In this document: positions 17,199 to 24,993 of the stretch, one piece after another
Layout: every line of letters starts with the position of its first letter
Position numbering within the stretch: position 1 is the first letter of the stretch
From: Paenibacillus sp. FSL A5-0031
Lineage (GTDB): Bacteria > Bacillota > Bacilli > Paenibacillales > Paenibacillaceae
Direction: 5' to 3'
DNA: 64,000 nucleotides
NCBI RefSeq assembly: GCF_001956295.1
Contig: NZ_MRTD01000024.1
Coordinates: forward strand, 1 to 64,000
Notes under the pieces: model-generated
Seen by the model: only the letters and a program-made list of their open reading frames with translations
Told to the model about the DNA's origin: nothing
Databases searched by the model: none
Made by a program: the position numbers and the translations under genes

Positions 17199-18113
17199 TT
17201 AACGGTAAGTCGATTCCCCAGTCTCATCAGCAAAAATACGCAAATGCGACGGCAGCACCGAAAAAGTACACGGCAGCACGCCGCCATATTCGCCATCGAG
17301 GTTAATTTGCACATAATCCGGTGTAGTCACCTTGAGTTCATCCGTCCGAAAATGAATCACATGAGGATCGTTCAAATGCTCACCGCGCAGCGCAAGCGTC
17401 ACAAGCTTAATAAATTCCGGCAAATTGCATTTGCGGATAAGCAGGACATCCAGAAGCCCATCATCAAGCTTGGAGTCCGGCGCGAGTCGCTCGAAACCGC
17501 CGACCGAATTGCTGTTGCATATGAGGAACATCATGAACTCGTCATGGAATTCCCCTACACCAGCTGCATGAAAAGTCAGCTCAGTTGGCCGAAGTCGGGT
17601 CATTTTCTCCATGCCCTTCATATAATATGCCAGCTGCCCAATCATCGTCTTAAGCTTGCTCGGCACATCATAGGTCAGTTCCGTTAAGGAGCCGCCCCCA
17701 GCAATATTGATAAAATAGCGATCATTCGCCTTACCGACATCAATCGGCCGGCTATATTGCTGAATAATAAGGTCGACTGCATACTCCCAATGCTTCGGAA
17801 TACCCATCGCCCGTGCGAAATCATTGGTTGTGCCTACTGGCAATATGCCAAGCGGAGGTCGATTCGCCTTATTCGTCAAGCCGTTGATAACCTCATAAAG
17901 CGTACCGTCACCGCCTGCAGCAATGATCATATCATAGCCGCGGTCCGCAGCTTCAGCCGCTGCAAGCGTAGCATCTCCCTCGCCTATCGTGGCGTGGCAG
18001 CTCGTCTCAATACCGCCCTGTTCAAGACGCTGAAGAATATCTGGCAATCTTTTTTTCATTTCTTCTCTTCCCGATGTCGGGTTATATATAAGTCTTGCTC
18101 GTTTGATTGCCAT
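17199..18113 (-). CDS. dagK: Diacylglycerol/lipid kinase (DagK, YegS/BmrU family)
   Basis: A 304-residue DAGK-catalytic-domain protein that phosphorylates diacylglycerol using ATP, recycling it into phospholipid synthesis. It shows IYNPTSG at residues 9-15, the nucleotide-binding GGDGT at 67-71, LPVGTTNDFARAMGIP near 95 and a C-terminal beta-sandwich with INLDGE. Paenibacillus genomes commonly keep it next to rlmD, as here. AGGGGTGA precedes the ATG. Confidence 0.9.
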   Translation of the reverse strand: MAIKRARLIYNPTSGREEMKKRLPDILQRLEQGGIETSCHATIGEGDATLAAAEAADRGYDMIIAAGGDGTLYEVINGLTNKANRPPLGILPVGTTNDFARAMGIPKHWEYAVDLIIQQYSRPIDVGKANDRYFINIAGGGSLTELTYDVPSKLKTMIGQLAYYMKGMEKMTRLRPTELTFHAAGVGEFHDEFMMFLICNSNSVGGFERLAPDSKLDDGLLDVLLIRKCNLPEFIKLVTLALRGEHLNDPHVIHFRTDELKVTTPDYVQINLDGEYGGVLPCTFSVLPSHLRIFADETGESTYR

Positions 18114-18148
18114 CTCGGTTCACCCCTAACAATCATTCAACCTAACAT

Positions 18149-18952
18149 TTATTCTGTAAACGTGACATGCTTCTCTTCGCGCAACCGTTGTAAACCATCG
18201 ATCATCTGATGCTCCAGCCACTGCTCAATCGCTGCATTAGGAAGCATCGCCTTGCCGTTATAGCGATATACAAAACCATTAAGCCGATTTGGAATGACAT
18301 GATTGGTAAAATATCCTTGGCTTAGAAATAGCGGCACAACAATGACCGATTCCTGTGGATTCGCAGCCTGCATCGCTGCCAGCTTTCCTGCCGCTTGATC
18401 TGGCAATAGCATGGCATACTCTGCGCGCTTATATCCTCCGAGCGCTCTAACCCGCTCGCCAAGCTTCTTCAACCCTTCCTGCCAGCGCTCATGGAATACC
18501 TTTTCCTTACTTCCGTGGCCGATAAGCAGTAACGCTTCTGACTCTGGTTTTGTGGATAAGGGTGCAATGTTTGAAGCGAGCAGCTCTGCAATTTGGGGAT
18601 CATCGTCAATGGGGAGACCATAATGAATCGTAGCTTTGACTCGAAATGTACCTAAGTCACCCTCCAGATCGGAAACCCATGGAAAACCAAATGCTTGCCC
18701 AATTTCATCCACATGTGTACTACCCGAAGAAACGAACAGCGGCACTACGAACATATCCGTAACACCTTGCCGCTCTAATTCATCAATGCCATCCTGAATA
18801 AGCCGTCCCTCCACGATCTCGAGAAAGGACGACATAATTGGAACGCCTGATAAACGGGACGAAGCCGCTGCTGCTGCAATCGCCTCATCGACTAACTGTA
18901 TCCATGCAGCTTCTCTGGAGCCGTGGCTAATGACAAGAATGCCTGGCTTCAT
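18149..18952 (-). CDS. Sirohydrochlorin chelatase (CbiX/SirB-like), two-domain
   Basis: A 267-residue protein with two similar CbiX-type halves. The first begins GILVISHGSREAAW and continues SSFLEIVEGRLIQDGIDEL; the second begins LLLIGHGSKEKVF. Each carries the catalytic-type His of class II chelatases that insert Co or Fe into sirohydrochlorin for B12 or siroheme. No other siroheme or cobalamin gene is present, so the metal and pathway are unclear. It overlaps nothing but begins 11 bp after yerC ends; the ATG of MKPGIL is chosen as it gives the family N-terminus. Confidence 0.82.
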   Translation of the reverse strand: MKPGILVISHGSREAAWIQLVDEAIAAAAASSRLSGVPIMSSFLEIVEGRLIQDGIDELERQGVTDMFVVPLFVSSGSTHVDEIGQAFGFPWVSDLEGDLGTFRVKATIHYGLPIDDDPQIAELLASNIAPLSTKPESEALLLIGHGSKEKVFHERWQEGLKKLGERVRALGGYKRAEYAMLLPDQAAGKLAAMQAANPQESVIVVPLFLSQGYFTNHVIPNRLNGFVYRYNGKAMLPNAAIEQWLEHQMIDGLQRLREEKHVTFTE

Positions 18953-18962
18953 CGCATGATTC

Positions 18963-19253
18963 CTACCTTCCAAGCCGTTCTAAAGCCATTTTATAACCGT
19001 CATTGCCATAGTTCAAGCAACGCTTCACTCTCGATATTGTTGCTGTACTTGCGCCTGTCTCGGCTTCAATCGCGTTATAAGTGCTGCCTTTTCCGAGCAT
19101 CCGTGCTACTTCAAGTCTTTGCGATAACGATTGGATCTCATTCACCGTACACAGATCATCGAAGAAAACATAACATTCCTCAACTGACTTCAATGTAAGC
19201 ACCGCTTCGAATAATTGATCTATTGCTTTATCGTTCAGCTTTTTAAGCTGCAT
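18963..19253 (-). CDS. YerC/YecD-family TrpR-like DNA-binding protein
   Basis: A 96-residue TrpR-superfamily protein matching the YerC/YecD family: DLCTVNEIQSLSQRLEVARML followed by the helix-turn-helix segment YNAIEAETGASTATISRVKRCL. AGGAG precedes the ATG. Family members are widespread in Bacillota, and the target genes are not established. It heads the yerC-cbiX-dagK-rlmD run, so it may regulate it, but this is inference. Confidence 0.88.
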   Translation of the reverse strand: MQLKKLNDKAIDQLFEAVLTLKSVEECYVFFDDLCTVNEIQSLSQRLEVARMLGKGSTYNAIEAETGASTATISRVKRCLNYGNDGYKMALERLGR

Positions 19254-19475
19254 GCGAATTCACTCCTATTAAAACTAATGTTACTATTGTAACTTTTTTA
19301 ACCGTTTTTTTCAAACATTACCGAATTAACGCAAGGAAATGCCCCACCTATTTGACGCGAACTCACATACAAGCAGCAGGCATTTATCTAGAAAAAAATC
19401 TGCACCCGAGACATTCGTCCAATCCTTATGTTCGCCTACTCCATAAACTGTTATAAAAGAAGGGTTGTGATCCGT

Positions 19476-20003
19476 GTGAACTATCGCAATAACCCCGGTA
19501 CCGGCAACCAGCAAAACGATTGGCACGGCGGCCAGCGTCTGGCACAAGAGCCGTTCAGCAAATCGTCTGGCGCAAAGTCGAGCGGTTTCAGCTTTGGCGG
19601 AAACCTGCCAACAATGCCGCCGGCTTCGCAGCAGGCGCAGGATATCCTGCCCGTCGTTGTACCGGATACAGCTGCTGAGCTTATAGAATCGACCACTAGC
19701 ACCAAAGCAAGCGGCTTCTCACTTGCCAATCTAGGCGAAATTAAAGGTTATATCGATCGTTTGGGCGGCATCGACGGTATCTTAACGACCGTGACAAAGG
19801 TCCAGAAGGTCATGTCGAGCGTTTCTCAGATGGCTCCGCTAGTCAAAGTGCTTATGGGCTCCTTCAGCAAAAAAGACAAATCTGATGACGATGATTCTGA
19901 CGAATGGAAACCAAAGCGCCGCAAACGCCGCAAGCCAAGAGCTGGTTCCGGCTCAGGCAGAAAAACTGTTCGTCGTCGCCGTACTACGCCTAAGAAACGT
20001 TAA
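19476..20003 (+). CDS. VrrA/YqfQ-like protein with basic C-terminal tail
   Basis: A ~175-residue protein. The first 75 residues are low-complexity and polar. Residues 80-140 form a conserved helical core (LANLGEIKGYIDRLGGIDGIL, VQKVMSSVSQMAPLVKVLMGSF) like that of YqfQ/VrrA proteins. The tail mixes an acidic run (DDDDSDEW) with a strongly basic end (KPKRRKRRKPR...TVRRRR). The GTG at 19476, with AAGGG about 9 bases upstream, gives the sensible start; an earlier ATG at 19428 has no ribosome binding site. Role unknown; the basic tail suggests nucleic acid or polyanion binding. Confidence 0.6.
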   Translation: MNYRNNPGTGNQQNDWHGGQRLAQEPFSKSSGAKSSGFSFGGNLPTMPPASQQAQDILPVVVPDTAAELIESTTSTKASGFSLANLGEIKGYIDRLGGIDGILTTVTKVQKVMSSVSQMAPLVKVLMGSFSKKDKSDDDDSDEWKPKRRKRRKPRAGSGSGRKTVRRRRTTPKKR

Positions 20004-20059
20004 ACACGGATTCGAAGGTTTATTCTAAACATATTTAACCTACATCTATTAAAGTGAAG

Positions 20060-20107
20060 CACCCTGATTGCCGCGAATAGCGCAGCGATCGGGGTGTATT
20101 TTATTTC
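20060..20107 (+). terminator. Terminator of the VrrA/YqfQ-like gene
   Basis: CACCCTGATTGC pairs with GCGATCGGGGTG (imperfect) around CGCGAATAGCGCA, followed by TATTTTATTT. Confidence 0.75.
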
Positions 20108-20513
20108 ATCCATTTATGCACATGATCACCCTGAAAATAAAATAGTTATCCAGCTGTGGATAACCCATTTCCCTTGTCTGTCCACATAAAAACCGTTCGA
20201 ATTCGTACATCATTGTTGTGAACTGTGTACAAGTACAACCTTCGACAGTTTTCGTCAGCTTCCATCTTGCAATCCATACACAGCTGTTCGTACAATGTGC
20301 ATATGTTTTCTGCTTATGCTGAAAATATATAAATATTCAAAAGAAAAACGAATCAATTCTGCCGCATATTATGGTAGCAACGAAGCTGAAGCGGCTGTAC
20401 AATCATCAAATGTGGAACTCATACACAGCTGTTATTAATTATGTGCATAGATGCAATTTTCGCGAATTTTCGATAAACGTTGTCCACAGTGGGTAAACGT
20501 TAGAAGAGAACAC
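20108..20513. other. Gene-free intergenic region with repeats and DnaA-box-like sites
   Basis: About 400 bp with no credible gene. It has a perfect DnaA box TTATCCACA on the minus strand (20155-20163) and near matches (TTATCCAGC at 20146, CTGTCCACA near 20178, TTGTCCACA near 20480). A direct repeat occurs twice: CATACACAGCTGTT, a 6-7 base gap, then ATGTGCATA, at about 20275-20303 and 20419-20449. A third copy of the distal part appears inverted near 20115. Confidence 0.5.
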
Positions 20514-20581
20514 AAAAAATAGTGAGGAACATCTCATTCCCCATGAGCCTAGGCTCATGGCGAGTGAGGTTTTCCTCACTA
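20514..20581 (-). terminator. Very long stem terminator of the pit operon
   Basis: TAGTGAGGAA pairs perfectly with TTCCTCACTA; inside it CTCATTC pairs with GAGTGAG; the centre is the 18-base palindrome CATGAGCCTAGGCTCATG. On the minus strand the structure ends in six T. It follows the phosphate transporter gene by about 60 bp. Confidence 0.9.
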
Positions 20582-20641
20582 TCTCATTTAAAGAGTCAGA
20601 TCACTATATTACCGAAGAGTAATCGTTTTTTCAAGCTTTTC

Positions 20642-21637
20642 TTATAGGAAGAAGAAATGAATGATCCAGTAGAAAAACATCGCCATGATGATTGTAATGG
20701 GAATCGTAATAACCCACGCAACGATGATACGACCTGCAACTCCCCATTTAACAGCGGAGAAACGTTTCGCGCTGCCGACACCAAGGATTGAAGACGTAAT
20801 AACATGTGTTGTACTTACTGGAAGATGAAGCATCGTAGCCGTCAAAATAACGGCTGCTGAACCAATGTCAGCTGCAAAGCCGTTGATTGGCTCGATTTTG
20901 AAAATTTTTGTCCCCATCGTTTTGATGATTTTCCAGCCGCCGACTGAGGTACCGAGCGCCATTGCTGTCGCCGCGGAAATTTTAACCCATAGCGGAACGT
21001 CCATCGTGGTTTGAATACCGGAAGCAACTAGAGCAAATACGATAATACCCATTGCTTTTTGAGCGTCATTCGTACCGTGAGAGAACGATTGGAAAGCAGC
21101 TGTCAGGATTTGACCGAAGCGAAATCCTTTATTCACCTGATGCGGGCTTGATTTGGCAAAGATTTTCTTGAGAATCCACATAATGATAAAACCTGCGGAG
21201 AAAGCAATGAGCGGTGAAAAAATCAACGCTTGTACAATCTTGATCAATCCGCCGCTGTTAATTGCGCTCATGCCTGCTCCGCCGATTACTGCGCCTGCGA
21301 GGGAGCCAATCAAAGCATGTGAGGATGAGGAAGGAATACCGAACCACCAAGTAATCAGGTTCCATGCGATTGCTGACAATAGAGCCGCAATAACTATGGG
21401 AACGCCGTGCTCCAGCTCTGCTGGATTGGCTACACCTTTACCAATTGTGGCCGCAACGCCTGTAAACGTAATTGCACCGACAAAGTTCATTACGGCGGCC
21501 ATTACGATTGCAACTCTAGGTTTTAACGCCCGAGTCGACACGGCAGTTGCAATCGCATTTGCCGTATCATGAAATCCATTTATAAAATCAAACGAAAGCG
21601 CTAGAAATACGACAATCCATAGAACCATTAAATCCAT
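20642..21637 (-). CDS. pit: PiT-family low-affinity phosphate transporter
   Basis: A 331-residue membrane transporter of the PiT family (proton-coupled inorganic phosphate or metal-phosphate uptake). The N-terminal repeat has DFINGFHDTANAIATAVSTRALKP halves (GFHDTANAIA), and the second repeat has AFQSFSHGTNDAQKAMGI, the two signature motifs. About ten hydrophobic segments are visible. It is downstream of a DUF47 gene by 24 bp, the usual pairing, with the DUF47 protein acting as a PhoU-like regulator of the transporter. Confidence 0.92.
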   Translation of the reverse strand: MDLMVLWIVVFLALSFDFINGFHDTANAIATAVSTRALKPRVAIVMAAVMNFVGAITFTGVAATIGKGVANPAELEHGVPIVIAALLSAIAWNLITWWFGIPSSSSHALIGSLAGAVIGGAGMSAINSGGLIKIVQALIFSPLIAFSAGFIIMWILKKIFAKSSPHQVNKGFRFGQILTAAFQSFSHGTNDAQKAMGIIVFALVASGIQTTMDVPLWVKISAATAMALGTSVGGWKIIKTMGTKIFKIEPINGFAADIGSAAVILTATMLHLPVSTTHVITSSILGVGSAKRFSAVKWGVAGRIIVAWVITIPITIIMAMFFYWIIHFFFL

Positions 21638-21661
21638 TGTAAAAGACTCCCACTCTCTAGA

Positions 21662-22273
21662 TTAGCTATTACGCATAATGATCGATTCCAGCGTATTGGC
21701 AACGTCCTCGCAGTAGTCGGTCGTTTGCTCTAGCATCTCATAAATCTCTTTGCGCTTCATCAGCTCAATTGGATCTGTGACATTTGCGAACAAGCTCTTG
21801 ATGCAAACCCGAAGCAGGTCGTCAGCTTGGTTCTCCAGCTCGTTAAGTGCAATATTTGGCTCGCGTATAGCAAGCAGCTTCCGTTCTGTAAGCAAATAAA
21901 TTGCTTTCTTAATTTGATGCGACGAACGAACGAGAATATCGCCAAACAACGTTATGTACTCGTCCTTCTCAAGAATGTTGTACATTTCAAAACGAGATGC
22001 GCAAGCTTCGATGCCATCAAGCACATCATCAAGCGAAGTCGTCAGGGCCATAATATCTTCACGTTCAATCGGAGTGATGAACGTTTTGTTCAGCTCCTTC
22101 AAAATCGTGTGTACATGCTTGTCGCATCTACTTTCGTATTCCTTCATGGTCTTGGCGAAAGCTGATACATCCGATAGGTCTGACAATCCTTTGGCAAAGT
22201 ACTCCACAGCCTCGACAATTGCGTCAGCCATTTCTTCGAACGTCTTAAAGAAAATATCCTTTTTCTTGAACAT
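21662..22273 (-). CDS. DUF47-family PhoU-like protein (Pit accessory protein)
   Basis: A 203-residue helical-bundle protein of the DUF47/TIGR00153 family. Characteristic stretches are FKKKDIFFKTFEEMA at the start, YESRCDKHVHTILKELNKTFITPIEREDI and LTTSLDDVLDGIEACA, and the end QTTDYCEDVANTLESIIM. Such proteins are adjacent to Pit transporters and thought to modulate them. AAGGGGATT precedes the ATG. It is the first gene of a two-gene operon with pit. Confidence 0.9.
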   Translation of the reverse strand: MFKKKDIFFKTFEEMADAIVEAVEYFAKGLSDLSDVSAFAKTMKEYESRCDKHVHTILKELNKTFITPIEREDIMALTTSLDDVLDGIEACASRFEMYNILEKDEYITLFGDILVRSSHQIKKAIYLLTERKLLAIREPNIALNELENQADDLLRVCIKSLFANVTDPIELMKRKEIYEMLEQTTDYCEDVANTLESIIMRNS

Positions 22274-22330
22274 CGTAATCCCCTTTACACGACTTGATGT
22301 TTAGGCGCACTGCTATGAGCCCACAATATC

Positions 22331-22369
22331 TTAACATAGTTTACATGTGAATTGTTAAGAGAATGTAAA
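22331..22369. promoter_or_regulatory. Pho-box-like repeats upstream of the DUF47-pit operon
   Basis: On the minus strand TTTACA (22369-22364) and TTAACA (22358-22353) are direct half-sites spaced 11 bp, the spacing of PhoP tandem repeats (TT[A/T/C]ACA). On the plus strand TTAACA and TTTACA occur at 22331 and 22340. This suggests PhoPR control; the second pair has non-canonical spacing. Confidence 0.4.
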
Positions 22370-22406
22370 GGTTTTATGAAAAATTTTAGATTTTCATAAA
22401 AAATAT

Positions 22407-22439
22407 AAAAAAGACGCAATCCTGTAACAAGATTGCGTC
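22407..22439 (-). terminator. Terminator of the DUF3048 gene
   Basis: GACGCAATC and GATTGCGTC form a 9-bp stem; on the minus strand it is followed by TTTTTTATATT. Confidence 0.9.
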
Positions 22440-22494
22440 CTTTTGATCCTTGGAAGCTCATCCGTCAACGTCTGTTAACAGTGTCTCCAACTTG

Positions 22495-23568
22495 CTACGT
22501 TTGTACCCATGTTACATGCCCTTCGAATGTCGGTTTGTTTGGCACGATATGAAAGAAAGTTTTTCCAGGGACAAACGGCAGCTCTGCTCCATTCTTTACA
22601 ATTCGAATCATTCCATCTGGAGCTCTTACCCATTCTGCTTCGATCGCTTTGCCTTTTTGGAACAGAATCGCCGAGCCTCCTTTTGTCAGATCGACGGCCA
22701 ATCGTCCCTCTTTATCAAGCGTCTTGTGATCCGCTCCAAGAACAACCAAATTTGTACCGGAAAGCTGTTCATTATTGTTCAAATCGATATGCGGTTTGTC
22801 GCCAATTGACCGTTTGTATAAGCCTGATACTGAATCGTACTTGTATCCAACGTTATAATTTTTGAGCAAAAAATTTATTGTAATGTCGGCTGCCGGGACA
22901 CCAACCTCTGTGGAACCCGCTTCCGCGAACGTGTAAGGCGGAACCTGCTTGTCCATGCTGTATTTCTTCTTCTCTGCGCCCGTACGCAGCTTCTCTAGAT
23001 TTGAATACAAATTATGCGGAGCCTTACGTTCCTTGCTTCTCCAGAAGTAGCTGCCTGCATTCGAGATTTCATCCAAATAAGGTTTGCCCTGCCTTTGCAG
23101 CACTGCATAACCATCATTGCTCGCTCCCGCATGGGCAAGCACCGCGCCATAACTGTCTCCAATATCAATCAGATAAGGTCTGATGCTGCGTATAGGTCCA
23201 ATCGTATCGGTTATTGCGCTCGTACTCTGAAATACGGCAATTAAACGAGTAATGCCGCCTTCCGCAAGCACTTCCCAGATTACGTCAGCGTTTGTTAAAC
23301 CAGACTGTGGACGAGCTGCTGCGAAATTATTAATCATAACGACAATCGGTCTTGCGTTTGCCGCATTTTCCAGCTTCAGTCCGCTTAGCGGAGCATCATA
23401 AGGGAGCGGCGTCGGATCCGTCACTGGCTCATCCGTACTATTAGGATCAATAATATCATTTGTCTCTGTCGGTGTATCGTTGCTGCCTTTCCCTCCACTG
23501 CAAGCTGTAATAAGGAGTATAAGCGATAATAATAGCAAAACTGCCGATTTTCGAATTCTTTTATTCAT
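22495..23568 (-). CDS. DUF3048 domain lipoprotein (YerB-like)
   Basis: A 357-residue lipoprotein: a signal peptide with LLITAC lipobox at about residue 23, then a linker rich in Asp, Pro and Thr, and the DUF3048 domain (PIVVMINNFAAARPQSGLTNADVIWEVLAEGG split across 75-110; LIAVFQS; GPIRSIRPY). The C-terminal part carries the partner domain (LIVL-type NLVVLGADHKTLD...). B. subtilis YerB is the known relative; its function is unknown. It is a single gene with its own terminator. Confidence 0.85.
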   Translation of the reverse strand: MNKRIRKSAVLLLLSLILLITACSGGKGSNDTPTETNDIIDPNSTDEPVTDPTPLPYDAPLSGLKLENAANARPIVVMINNFAAARPQSGLTNADVIWEVLAEGGITRLIAVFQSTSAITDTIGPIRSIRPYLIDIGDSYGAVLAHAGASNDGYAVLQRQGKPYLDEISNAGSYFWRSKERKAPHNLYSNLEKLRTGAEKKKYSMDKQVPPYTFAEAGSTEVGVPAADITINFLLKNYNVGYKYDSVSGLYKRSIGDKPHIDLNNNEQLSGTNLVVLGADHKTLDKEGRLAVDLTKGGSAILFQKGKAIEAEWVRAPDGMIRIVKNGAELPFVPGKTFFHIVPNKPTFEGHVTWVQT

Positions 23569-23763
23569 GCGTTTACCTGCCTTTTCCCGCTAAAACATAG
23601 CTTGTATTCGTTTTCATATTACTTCCATTTAAACACAATTGAGGGCGTATGTCTCGACAAATAAGTTGCTTTCCAGGTTAAAAAATCCAAATTTTTCATA
23701 TCATATCCCAATTTCCTGACAGAAAGCATGGTCTTAGCACCGTATGGACGTGCGACAAAAAAA

Positions 23764-23806
23764 TAGAAGGGACAAGCTCTTGGCTAACAAGAACTTGCCC
23801 CTTCTA
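23764..23806 (-). terminator. Terminator of the alpha/beta hydrolase gene
   Basis: TAGAAGGGACAAGCTCTTG pairs with CAAGAACTTGCCCCTTCTA; the minus strand continues with TTTTTTTG. Confidence 0.9.
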
Positions 23807-23821
23807 TATTTTCATTCCGCT

Positions 23822-24643
23822 TTAAATACTCCAGTGATGCCATTCTTCTTGCTGTTTATCAAGTCCTTTTAGCCAATCTGAGGTTACGCGAATCGCTTCC
23901 TCCTGATGATTGCGAGCGGAGTAGGTGTGATTCGCTTGAAAAATAATTTCCTTATCGCAAAGGCCCTCATTGCGGGTCCAGAACACCTTCTGGTATAAGA
24001 AGCTGTAATCGACAGGTATAAGCTCATCGCTAGTACCGTGAACCAGCAGCACCTCGCCGCCAAATTTAGTAGCTGCTTGGAAAGGCTGGTGTTGAAGCAG
24101 CGAATCAAAAAATACAGGTTGCAGCGTATACCCTTGATAATCGGAGCTTCCTCCAGTTACAGCATCGTCATAACTGCTGCGTCCTACGATCCGTACAATG
24201 TCATTGAACGGATATGCAACAGGCGACCAAAGCACAAGACGTTTAGCGCGCTTATCTTTAACTGCTGTCATAATCGCTACCGCCCCGCCGAGGCTGTGGC
24301 CAAGCAATACGATTCTGAGTGGATCGACACATTCCATGCTTGATAAATAATCAATCGCGCTTCTAGTCTGATCAACCATTGAATCAAAGCCGAGAGCTCC
24401 GTAGTCACCGCTGCTCTCGCCGCAGCCGCCATAATCGAAACGAAGGACATAAGAGCCTTGCGCCGCAAGCGCTCTAGCCGTTTTTACAAACAAACGGTCA
24501 ACACCTATGCGAGAGCCTATGAATCCATGGCATATAATGATGGCTTGTTTTTTTTCTGAATCGTTTTTATTTCCATCCGTAGGGTAATGCAGCGTTGCCG
24601 CAAGCTCAAGCTCGTTATGTCGCAGCGTCAAGTGCTTTTCCAT
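23822..24643 (-). CDS. Alpha/beta hydrolase (serine esterase/peptidase-like)
   Basis: A 273-residue alpha/beta-hydrolase. HGFIGSR (oxyanion loop) is near residue 36; the nucleophile elbow GHSLGG is near 110; LVHGTSDELIPVDYS supplies the acid region and ANHTYSARNHQEEA the catalytic His. AGGAGG lies 7 bases before the ATG at 24643; a start 23 codons upstream would lie inside the promoter region. It resembles YitV/acyl-transfer-type esterases; substrate unknown. Confidence 0.85.
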   Translation of the reverse strand: MEKHLTLRHNELELAATLHYPTDGNKNDSEKKQAIIICHGFIGSRIGVDRLFVKTARALAAQGSYVLRFDYGGCGESSGDYGALGFDSMVDQTRSAIDYLSSMECVDPLRIVLLGHSLGGAVAIMTAVKDKRAKRLVLWSPVAYPFNDIVRIVGRSSYDDAVTGGSSDYQGYTLQPVFFDSLLQHQPFQAATKFGGEVLLVHGTSDELIPVDYSFLYQKVFWTRNEGLCDKEIIFQANHTYSARNHQEEAIRVTSDWLKGLDKQQEEWHHWSI

Positions 24644-24839
24644 CCGATAACCTCCTGAAAGCCTATATATAATAATTCCTACCCGTATACTATGAATTAA
24701 TATTAAAACCATAATATCATCACTGCTCTGTACCTGTCAATCTCACAAAGAAAATAAAACCAGCAAACTTTATACTGCTCCTATTCGGGACATACTACCC
24801 ATATGTTTAGCAGATTCACATTTTAGGAGGTGCAAAGCT

Positions 24840-24959
24840 ATGCCTTTATGGATTGCCTTTATAAAGGATCACTGGCTGTCATTGCTGCTTATTATAGGAA
24901 TCGCAGTTGCGATATCGTTTGTATATGCGAACCGCAAGCTGCTGTTCTATAAAGAATGA
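24840..24959 (+). CDS. 39-residue single-span membrane peptide
   Basis: A short ORF beginning MPLWIAFIKDHW, with one hydrophobic helix (about residues 13-30, LSLLLIIGIAVAISFVYA) and ending NRKLLFYKE. A perfect AGGAGG (24825-24830) stands 9 bases before the ATG, which makes translation likely. It is divergent from the alpha/beta hydrolase and convergent with the histidine kinase gene that ends 35 bp downstream. Function unknown; it could be a small regulator of the kinase or an unrelated membrane peptide. Confidence 0.65.
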   Translation: MPLWIAFIKDHWLSLLLIIGIAVAISFVYANRKLLFYKE

Positions 24960-24993
24960 CGATAAGAGCACCGCGAGCAGCTGAGAGAATGGA

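Noticed and set aside
20108-20513. Chromosomal replication origin
   Set aside because: DnaA boxes are few and degenerate, dnaA/dnaN are not nearby, and no AT-rich unwinding element next to a box cluster is evident.
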